Source: Pseudomonas parasichuanensis | GTDB lineage: Bacteria; Pseudomonadota; Gammaproteobacteria; Pseudomonadales; Pseudomonadaceae | Direction: 5' to 3' | DNA: 64,000 bases | NCBI RefSeq assembly: GCF_021601385.1 | Contig: NZ_BQHO01000012.1 | Coordinates: 62,001-126,000, forward strand | Shown here: one piece after another, positions 57,455-64,000 of the stretch | How positions within the stretch are numbered: the first letter of the stretch is position 1 | Layout of the letters: each line of letters opens with the position of its first letter | Position numbers and translations under genes: made by a program | The notes under the pieces: model-generated | What the model saw: only the letters and a program-made list of their open reading frames with translations | Databases searched by the model: none | Told to the model about the DNA's origin: nothing

Positions 57455-59635
57455 TCAGTAGTCCACGCGCCCGGTATGGTTGTTCAACGAAATCACCCGG
57501 GTCTTGCCGATGCGGTGGCGGTAGATCTCGCGCAGGTACTTCACCGCCTTCTTCACGCATTCGCGCGACAGGCGGATATCGTTGATCGAGACGAAACGGC
57601 TCTTGTCGTTGATCAGCTCACGGTACTTCTTCTCATACATCGGCTTGATCGCGTACCAGTTGGTGTCGAGGATCTTCGCCGGGTTCTCGAACTCGTTGAG
57701 CAGGTCGTCGATGCGGTCCTCGGCGAAATGCTCGCTGGTGATGAACTCGAGGATGGCGTTGTCCAGGGTGTCGTCGAAACGGTAGGGCGTGCGGGCGAAG
57801 CAGCGCTTGATGAAGGCCACGATCAGGGTCAGGAAATCGTCCGACAGGCACGGGCTCTTGGCGATCAGCGTGGTCAGCGACAGGTTGGCCGAAGCACCGA
57901 TCACCAGTGCGTAGCGCTTGAGCGTGGTGTTGGGGAACAGGCTGTTGAGGTGGGTCTTGAGCCGGTTCAGGTCCATGTACGACAGCTTGTAGTCCTTGGG
58001 CAGGGAGACGATCGACACCACCGACGAGCAGTTCTTGAAGAAGTGCAGGTCGTGCAGCGCCGCGGCGTCATAGCCCGAGGCCTGGTACTGCTCCAGCGCC
58101 GCGCGGTAGCGGCTCGACTCGATCGGCAGCAGGCTGATGCCTTCGATGGCCTGGGTCTGCTTGTTGAAGTGCGGCAGGTCGATGGAGCGGAAGAACAGGT
58201 CGTCGATGTCCAGCCGTGGCTGCTCGCGCTCGAACACCTTGAACTTTTCCGACCCGGCCGGCGGGATTTCCGGCACCACGGATTCTGCATAGGCGATGGC
58301 CACGGGGCCGGCCAGGCTCATGAACAGGTCGTTGGCATCCAGGCGGATGGTTTCGCCAATGTCGATGCCGGCGCGGCGGAAGTAGTTCTGGTCGTAGTCG
58401 GTGGTCACTGCCTGGGCGGTGAGGATGTTGAAGATCTGCTGGGAGATGTACTGGTTGGCGTGTTTCTCCATGGCGTTGACGTCGATGTTCTGGATCGTGC
58501 CGTCATCGCTTTCTTCGGCGTAGCGCATGATGTCGTTGGAGATCAGCATCATGGCGTTCCACGGGCGGATGCGCCCCAGGACACTGGCTTCGCTGCTGTC
58601 TTCGTTGTCGAAGTTGTACGAGAAGTCCCATTCTTCCGAAAGGTATTTGCACAGCAGGCGCCCGGCGTTGATGTGCAGGGCTTCGGACATTTCACTGCGG
58701 TGGTCGGAGGCGTTCGGCAGCACACAGATGCCACTGGTGAAGATCGGCTCGAACACGAACGAGTGCCCGCTCTTGCCGTCGTTTTCCTCGGCCGGCTTGG
58801 TGTCGAAGGTCTTGTTCATGTACGAGTACTGCTGGGCCAGGCCGAACTCCGAGGCCATGCCCGAACCGGTACCGCCGCCGGCACTGAAGATGTAGAAGTA
58901 CAGGCGCGACTGGTTGGCCTTGATGCCACAGGAGTCGATCAGGTACGAGTGGATCAGCTTCCAGTCGGCGCTGGAGAAGCGCTGGGTGTCCTTGTTGAGG
59001 ATGATCTTGGCCAGGTACTGGCCCAGGATCGGCGCGTTACCGGCCCCACCGGCATGCACCTCGGACAGGTCCATGATCTTCATCTTGCTGTAGTCACGCA
59101 AAAAGCCGCCGCGCTCACCCTTGCGCGAAAAGCGGATGCGCCCGGCAATGTCCTTGTCCAGGTCGCCCAGCATCACCAGGGGCTCCACCAGGAACACCGG
59201 CTTGGCGCCCTTGTTCTGTACCAGGCGCAGGTTCTGACGGATCCAGCGCGCCGGGCTGTAGCCCGATTCGCCCTTGACCCGGTCCTCGTTGTTGAACTCG
59301 TTGAGGAAGAAGGTGCGGGCGTTGTAGACCAGCTCGGCCACGTCCAGGGCGATGTTCGAGCCGCAGCGGCCCAGGCCGATCAGGCACACCGACGGGAACT
59401 GCTGTTCCAGGCGCAGCTGGTCCTCGTCCTCCACATGCAGGTTCTGCGGGAACACCAGGTCGCGCAGGCCGTCGAGGTTGTCGAGGATGCGCTGGATGTC
59501 CTGTTCAGTGAAATACAGGTACTGCGCCGGCAGGCTGCGGGCGGCCGGTAGCTCACGCGCGCCGCCGAGGGCCAGCGTGGTGGGGGTCAGCGACGACTCG
59601 AGGACCGCATTGGCAGAATTGTTGGTAGAGGTCAT
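57455..59635 (-). CDS. Large tubulin/FtsZ-superfamily GTPase-like protein
   Basis: 726 aa from MTSTNNSANAV; no strong ribosome site is visible. Nucleotide-site motifs of the FtsZ/tubulin fold occur in order. GLGRCGSN (87-94) is T1, HAGGAGNAP (194-202) resembles T3, GGGTGSG (253-259) is the tubulin signature T4, and LISNDIM (364-370) matches the FtsZ VIPND region. LDANDL (Asp433, Asp436) followed by FMSLAG matches the T7 loop and H8, with the FtsZ Asn replaced by Arg. Residues about 440-726 are unassigned. It is far longer than FtsZ and ends VDY. It is monocistronic, between a REP pair and a divergent dehydrogenase. It probably belongs to the 'tubulin-like' (Tubulin_2-type) bacterial families; the role is unknown. 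Confidence 0.8.
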   Translation of the reverse strand: MTSTNNSANAVLESSLTPTTLALGGARELPAARSLPAQYLYFTEQDIQRILDNLDGLRDLVFPQNLHVEDEDQLRLEQQFPSVCLIGLGRCGSNIALDVAELVYNARTFFLNEFNNEDRVKGESGYSPARWIRQNLRLVQNKGAKPVFLVEPLVMLGDLDKDIAGRIRFSRKGERGGFLRDYSKMKIMDLSEVHAGGAGNAPILGQYLAKIILNKDTQRFSSADWKLIHSYLIDSCGIKANQSRLYFYIFSAGGGTGSGMASEFGLAQQYSYMNKTFDTKPAEENDGKSGHSFVFEPIFTSGICVLPNASDHRSEMSEALHINAGRLLCKYLSEEWDFSYNFDNEDSSEASVLGRIRPWNAMMLISNDIMRYAEESDDGTIQNIDVNAMEKHANQYISQQIFNILTAQAVTTDYDQNYFRRAGIDIGETIRLDANDLFMSLAGPVAIAYAESVVPEIPPAGSEKFKVFEREQPRLDIDDLFFRSIDLPHFNKQTQAIEGISLLPIESSRYRAALEQYQASGYDAAALHDLHFFKNCSSVVSIVSLPKDYKLSYMDLNRLKTHLNSLFPNTTLKRYALVIGASANLSLTTLIAKSPCLSDDFLTLIVAFIKRCFARTPYRFDDTLDNAILEFITSEHFAEDRIDDLLNEFENPAKILDTNWYAIKPMYEKKYRELINDKSRFVSINDIRLSRECVKKAVKYLREIYRHRIGKTRVISLNNHTGRVDY

Positions 59636-59834
59636 AGTGCGCCATTTGCCTGGGGTGGATAGCTTTCCGGTGAGGCATATCAATGCGCCATCACGGAGAA
59701 ATTGCGCGACTGTATCAGTGCGCCTTTTGCCTACGCGATAGGGGATCTCCTTAGCCTTGCTAAGGGTTTTTCTTCGCGACCGCACTGCATCGCCCGTTTG
59801 TCACGGTTCTTTAATCTTCTTGCTGGAGTTGCTC

Positions 59835-60722
59835 ATGAGTACTGCATTGCCTTCGCTGGGGTTTGCCGGGATCGGCCTGATGGGGCTGCCGATGTGCCGC
59901 CGACTGCTGGCTGCCGGCTACCCGCTGACGGTGTGGAACCGCAGCCCGGACAAGTGCGCCGACCTGGTGGCCGCAGGGGCGCGCCTTGCGGCAAGCCCGG
60001 CCGAGCTTTGCCAAGGCAGCGACATGCTGCTGCTGTGCCTGGCCGACACGGCGGTGGTGCGCGAGGTCGTATTCGGCGAGCAGGGCATCGCCCAGGGCGG
60101 GCGCAGCGGTCAGCTGCTGGTGGACTTTTCCAGCCTCGAACCGACCGCGACCCGCGAGATGGCCGCTGAGCTGGCCGCGCTGTGTGGCATGGCCTGGCTG
60201 GATGCCCCGGTATCCGGCGGCACACCGGGGGCCGAAGCCGGTACCCTGGCAATCATGGTCGGCGGTGAGGCGGATGACCTGGAGCGGGCCCGGCCGGTGC
60301 TGCTCACCCTGGGGCAGCGGGTGACGCACATGGGCGGTGTGGGGGCCGGTCAGGTGACCAAGGCGTGCAACCAGATGATCGTGGCCTGCAATGCGCTGGT
60401 GATCGCCGAGGTGGTGGCGCTTGCCGAGCAGTCCGGGGTCGAGGCGCGCCTGATCGCCGAGGCCCTGGCCGGTGGCTTTGCCGACTCAAAGCCCTTGCAG
60501 ATCCTGGCGCCACAAATGGCCGAGAGCCGCTTCGAGCCCATCAAGTGGCATGTGCGCACCCTGCTCAAGGACCTCGACACCGCCGTTGGATTCTCCCGCG
60601 AGCAGGGCTCGGCGACACCGCTCAGTGGCCTCGCCGCGCAATTGATGCGCCTGCACGGTAGCCAGGGCTATCTGCAAAAAGATCCGGCGACGCTGGTAGA
60701 GCTGTATCGCAGCAAGGCGTGA
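59835..60722 (+). CDS. Beta-hydroxyacid dehydrogenase, 3-hydroxyisobutyrate dehydrogenase family
   Basis: 295 aa from MSTALPSLGF, with TGGAG upstream. The NAD(P) fold is GFAGIGLMGLPMCRRLLAAGYPLTVWNRS, the substrate loop is DAPVSGGTPGAEAGTLAIMVGG, and the catalytic Lys is in KACNQMIVACNALVIAEVVAL. Likely substrates are 3-hydroxyisobutyrate, tartronate semialdehyde or similar. Its last 101 bases overlap the convergent c-di-GMP gene. Confidence 0.9.
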   Translation: MSTALPSLGFAGIGLMGLPMCRRLLAAGYPLTVWNRSPDKCADLVAAGARLAASPAELCQGSDMLLLCLADTAVVREVVFGEQGIAQGGRSGQLLVDFSSLEPTATREMAAELAALCGMAWLDAPVSGGTPGAEAGTLAIMVGGEADDLERARPVLLTLGQRVTHMGGVGAGQVTKACNQMIVACNALVIAEVVALAEQSGVEARLIAEALAGGFADSKPLQILAPQMAESRFEPIKWHVRTLLKDLDTAVGFSREQGSATPLSGLAAQLMRLHGSQGYLQKDPATLVELYRSKA

Positions 60723-62886
60723 TTACATAGGCCTGGCGGTCGAGCCGTTCAAGCACCGGGCGCAGTTCGGCCAGGGGGACCGGGCGGCTGAGCAGGTAAC
60801 CCTGCAGGTAGTCGCAGCCATGGGCGGCAAGGAAGGCGCGCTGCTCTGGCGTCTCGACGCCTTCGGTCACCACCTCCAGGTGCAGGGTATGCGCCATCAT
60901 GATGATGGCCTGGACGATTTCGCGGTCTTTCTGGTTGCCCGGTACGTCCTGAACGAACGAGCGATCGATCTTCAGCACGTCCAGCGGCAGGCGCTTGAGG
61001 TAGGCCAGCGATGAGTAGCCCGTGCCGAAATCGTCGATCGACAGGGCCACGCCCTGGGCGCGAATGCGCTTGAGCAAATTGACGGTATGGTGGATGTCGC
61101 CCATCAGGGCATTCTCGGTAACCTCCAGCTCCAGTTGGCGGGCGGCCAGGCCGGACTGGAACAACGCCAACTCGACTTCGGTGGCGAGCTCTTCGCGGCC
61201 GAGGGTGAGTGCAGAGCAGTTCACCGTTACCTTGAGTTCGTCATGGCCCTGGCGGCCGAGCAGGGCGAGGTCTGCGCAGGCCCGGCGCAGGACCCACAGG
61301 TCGAGCTCGGCGATCAGGCCATTGGCCTCGGCGATGCCGATGAAACGGTCGGGGCTGAGCAGGCCATGTTGCGGATGCTGCCAGCGCACCAGGGCTTCGA
61401 GCTTGGCCACCCGGCCACTGCGCAGGTCGTAGATCGGCTGGTAGTGCACGCACAACCCGCGTTCCTCGAACAGTGCCACACGCAGTTCCTCTTCCAGCTG
61501 CAGCTCCAGGGTGGCACGGGTCTTAAGGCCATTGTTGAAGAAATTCAGGCTGTTGCGCCCGCAGCCTTTGGACTGGTACAGCGCAAGGTCGGCATTTTTC
61601 AGCAGCTCTTCGGTACTCAGGCCGTCGTCCGGGAAAATGCTGATGCCGATACTGGTGGTCATGACCATGCGCCGGCCGGCCAGGTCGATCGGCTCCTTCA
61701 TGCGCAACATGATCCGCTGCGCCAGGTGACGGGCTTCGTCGCGGTTCTTCAGCGCGGTGACGATGCAGAACTCGTCGCCACCGAAGCGCGCCACCAAATC
61801 GTGGCCACGGGTCGCGGCCTTGATGTGCCCGGCAATCACCTTGAGCAGTTCGTCGCCGGCAGCATGGCCGAGGCTGTCGTTGATGCGCTTGAAGTGGTCG
61901 ATGTCGAGGAACATCACCGCGAGCATGCTTTCACTGGCCGCGTGCTCGGCCAGCCGTTCGGCGAACACCTGGTTGAAACCCCGGCGGTTGACCAGGTTGG
62001 TCAACGCGTCGTAGTGCGCGGCCTGCTGCAGTGACGCGCGGGCCTGGTCGAGCTGGCTGAGCAGCACATTCACCCGGCGCAGGTCGTGCTCCTTGCTTTG
62101 CAGCTTCTTGTCCGACAGGGCTGCGCTGATGCTGCTGCCGCTGATCAGCAGGGTAATGAAGGCGATGGTCAGTGCCAGTTGCAGGCTGTTGTCGCCGGTG
62201 GCCAGGCGCAGGGCGGTCTCGTTGGGGATCACCAGGGTCATGGCAGCCATGCCGGTGAAGTGGGTGACGACGATGCCGCCGGCCATCAGCAGGCTGGCGC
62301 CGTACTTCATCAGCAGGTGCCAGGTGCCACTGCCCTGGCGAAAGTGCCGGGCCATCAGCAGGGCTACCAGGCTGGTGGCCACGGCGATGGCGATCGAGGC
62401 CAGCAACAGGGGCGTCTGGTAATGCTGCTGGGCGCTGGTCTGCAGGGCGGCCATGCCAACGTAGTGCATGGTGCTGATGCCGAGGCCGATAAAAAGGGCG
62501 GCCTGCAGGTAATGGCGCGGGCGCATTTCACTGCGGTCGAGGCCGTTCATCGCCAGCCAGGCGGCAAGCAGGGCGATCAGCAGGGACAGGCCGGTCAAGG
62601 CGGCGTCGTAGTGAATGTCCAGGGGTGCCTGGAAGGCCAGCATGCTGATGAAGTGCATCGCCCAGATGCCACCGGCGAGGCAGCAGGCGCCCAGTATTCG
62701 CCATTGCCGGCGGGCCAGGCGGTCTTCGCAATGGCTTTGCCGCTCAGCCATGTCCAGGGTGGCGAAGCAGGCGGCACTGGCCACGGCAAAGGCCAACAGC
62801 ACCAGGTAGGGGTTGTGGCGGCAGTCGAGAATGATCTGCCCGGTCGTCGGTAATCCCGAGAACAATTGCAGTCCCAGCCAATCCAT
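60622..62886 (-). CDS. MHYT-GGDEF-EAL c-di-GMP metabolising membrane protein
   Basis: 754 aa from MDWLGLQLFSG, with AGAGG upstream. The N-terminal MHYT sensor has about seven helices with AMHFISM, TMHYVGM and VTHFTGM, which may bind copper and sense O2, CO or NO. The GGDEF domain keeps GGDEF and an upstream I-site RGHD. The EAL domain keeps EALVRWQHP, TENALM, DDFGTGYSSLAYL, KIDRSF, TEGVE and QGYLLSRP. Both synthesis and hydrolysis look possible. The architecture is that of P. aeruginosa MucR, which influences alginate. The C-terminal tail overlaps the dehydrogenase gene. Confidence 0.92.
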   Translation of the reverse strand: MDWLGLQLFSGLPTTGQIILDCRHNPYLVLLAFAVASAACFATLDMAERQSHCEDRLARRQWRILGACCLAGGIWAMHFISMLAFQAPLDIHYDAALTGLSLLIALLAAWLAMNGLDRSEMRPRHYLQAALFIGLGISTMHYVGMAALQTSAQQHYQTPLLLASIAIAVATSLVALLMARHFRQGSGTWHLLMKYGASLLMAGGIVVTHFTGMAAMTLVIPNETALRLATGDNSLQLALTIAFITLLISGSSISAALSDKKLQSKEHDLRRVNVLLSQLDQARASLQQAAHYDALTNLVNRRGFNQVFAERLAEHAASESMLAVMFLDIDHFKRINDSLGHAAGDELLKVIAGHIKAATRGHDLVARFGGDEFCIVTALKNRDEARHLAQRIMLRMKEPIDLAGRRMVMTTSIGISIFPDDGLSTEELLKNADLALYQSKGCGRNSLNFFNNGLKTRATLELQLEEELRVALFEERGLCVHYQPIYDLRSGRVAKLEALVRWQHPQHGLLSPDRFIGIAEANGLIAELDLWVLRRACADLALLGRQGHDELKVTVNCSALTLGREELATEVELALFQSGLAARQLELEVTENALMGDIHHTVNLLKRIRAQGVALSIDDFGTGYSSLAYLKRLPLDVLKIDRSFVQDVPGNQKDREIVQAIIMMAHTLHLEVVTEGVETPEQRAFLAAHGCDYLQGYLLSRPVPLAELRPVLERLDRQAYVITPCCDTALPASPDLFADSPGYRAGASIARRGH

Positions 62887-63064
62887 TGCAGGCCTCTTCG
62901 TCGAGTGCTCTCTGGTCCCCACGAAGCGCGGCTGGAGACTGTTCCTGCAGGAGTATAGAAAGCTGTGTTTAAGCCTTCCTGATTAATGGCACTTTGATCT
63001 CTACCATTTGGATATGACGCCAATAACGTATCGATCTAATCGAGTTTTCCGGGCGCCAAAAAAA

Positions 63065-63110
63065 GCGGGGCAGGCCTGCTCCCACGCGTGTGGGAGCGGG
63101 CCTGCCCCGC
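63065..63110. repeat. REP-type long hairpin after rapA
   Basis: 21-bp arms (63065-63085 and 63090-63110, one mismatch) around a 4-base loop form a compact hairpin in the 62887-63126 gap. It may also end rapA transcription. Confidence 0.85.
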
Positions 63111-63126
63111 GATGACGGCGAACGAA

Positions 63127-64000
63127 TCAGCCGGCGACCAGAACCCGGATGGCCTCCAGGCGCAGGGCAGCCTTGTTCAGCGCGGCCATGCCGTCGTCGC
63201 GCTGCTGGCGCAGGGCGTCGATTTCGCTGTCGCGCACGCTTGGGTTGACCGCCTTGAGCGCGGTCAGGCGCGCCAGCTCTTCGTCCGCCTCGGCGGCCAG
63301 GCGTTGGCGGGCCTGGGCAACCCGTTCCTCATGGACCGGAATGACCTTGGCTTCACCCGCGCTGATGCGCTTGGCCAGGACATCACGCTGGGCCTGGACG
63401 AACTTGTTGGCGCTGGCCTTGGGCACGCTTTCAAGCTGGTCGTTGAGGGTTTCGAAGGCGACGCGCGGGCCCAGGTCGTTGCCGTTGGCATCGAGCAGGC
63501 AGCGCAGCGCCGCCGGTGGCAGGTAGCGGCCCATCTGCAGGTTGCGCGGGGCGACCACTTCGCTGACGTAGAGCAGCTCGAGCAGCACGGTGCCGGGCTT
63601 GAGTGCCTTGTTCTTGATCAGCGCCACGGCGGTGTTGCCCATCGAGCCGGACAGCACCAGGTCCATGCCGCCCTGCACCATCGGGTGTTCCCAGGTGAGG
63701 AACTGCATGTCTTCGCGCGACAGCGCCTGGGCGCGGTCGTAGGTGATGGTCACGCCTTCGTCGTCGCCCAGGGGGAAGCTGGCGTCGAGCATTTTCTCGC
63801 TCGGCTTCAATACCAGGGCGTTCTCGGAGTGGTCCTCGCTGTCGATGCCAAAGGCGTCGAACAGGGTTTCCATGTAGATCGGCAGGGCGAACTGGTCGTC
63901 TTGCTCGAGGATCGCCTCGACCAGCGCCTGGCCTTCGCCAGCCCCGCCGGAGTTGAGTTCCAGCAGGCGGTCGCGGCCGGTGTGCAGCTCGGCCTCCAGG
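63127..64000 (-). CDS. rapA: RNA polymerase-associated helicase RapA, C-terminal part
   Basis: The last 290 residues of a Swi2/Snf2-type ATPase, cut by the window edge. The C-terminal RapA region is seen in [98 protein letters not shown] and the helical end [37 protein letters not shown]. RapA recycles RNA polymerase after transcription. The helicase motifs lie outside the window. Confidence 0.93.
   Translation of the reverse strand, partial: LEAELHTGRDRLLELNSGGAGEGQALVEAILEQDDQFALPIYMETLFDAFGIDSEDHSENALVLKPSEKMLDASFPLGDDEGVTITYDRAQALSREDMQFLTWEHPMVQGGMDLVLSGSMGNTAVALIKNKALKPGTVLLELLYVSEVVAPRNLQMGRYLPPAALRCLLDANGNDLGPRVAFETLNDQLESVPKASANKFVQAQRDVLAKRISAGEAKVIPVHEERVAQARQRLAAEADEELARLTALKAVNPSVRDSEIDALRQQRDDGMAALNKAALRLEAIRVLVAG

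Overview
The window is chromosomal DNA of a high-GC gammaproteobacterium, almost certainly a Pseudomonas of the P. putida group. The evidence is a complete wspABCDEF-wspR operon, a braCDEFG-type branched-chain amino-acid ABC operon, prfB with its programmed frameshift followed by lysS, ppc, adk, tsaB, rsmJ, rapA, and many REP inverted pairs of the two sequence types familiar from P. putida. I see no rRNA, tRNA, CRISPR array, prophage or insertion sequence. Species-level placement is inference.

Layout. 1-4.7 kb: two tandem OmpA/TSP3 lipoproteins, a small membrane protein, a secreted collagen-like protein, an Old Yellow Enzyme reductase and a hicAB toxin-antitoxin pair. 4.8-10.3 kb (minus strand): ydcS-ydcT-ydcU-ydcV-patD, a polyamine/GABA-type ABC importer with aminobutyraldehyde dehydrogenase. 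10.5-19.8 kb: a DUF533 protein, then the Wsp surface-sensing chemosensory operon, which ends in the diguanylate cyclase WspR. 19.9-22.7 kb: prfB and lysS. 22.8-28.9 kb: a TetR regulator, envelope lipoproteins, a DUF1704 metallopeptidase-like protein, an alpha/beta hydrolase, and a DUF4398/OmpA lipoprotein pair. 29-37.6 kb: ppc, adk, tsaB, a DUF72 protein, a PEP-mutase-like lyase, an extensin-like protein, an unrecognised repeat protein and rsmJ.

37.6-38.5 kb is non-coding and highly structured. It holds a long imperfect inverted repeat around a REP pair and an 11-bp tandem repeat, and is followed by a hexanucleotide microsatellite at the copD stop codon. 38.5-47.4 kb: copD-like, dinG, an exported GH50/GH42-like glycosidase, a class VIII esterase, an OmpA lipoprotein with a histone-H1-like tail, pdxH and a SlyB-like lipoprotein. 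47.4-57.1 kb: nhaA, an FAD oxidoreductase, a COG3650 lipoprotein, livFGMH/braC and DUF2288. 57.4-64 kb: a 726-residue FtsZ/tubulin-superfamily protein, a beta-hydroxyacid dehydrogenase, an MHYT-GGDEF-EAL protein and the 3' end of rapA.

Functional links. Two c-di-GMP modules are present (Wsp/WspR and MHYT-GGDEF-EAL). Five envelope lipoproteins belong to or sit beside the OmpA family. The least explained gene is the large tubulin-like protein at 57455-59635. It keeps recognisable T1, T3, T4 and T7 GTPase motifs and ends in Asp-Tyr, and the same window encodes a DUF1704 protein, a family that includes the eukaryotic tubulin detyrosinase MATCAP. A functional connection between the two is speculation, but it can be tested.
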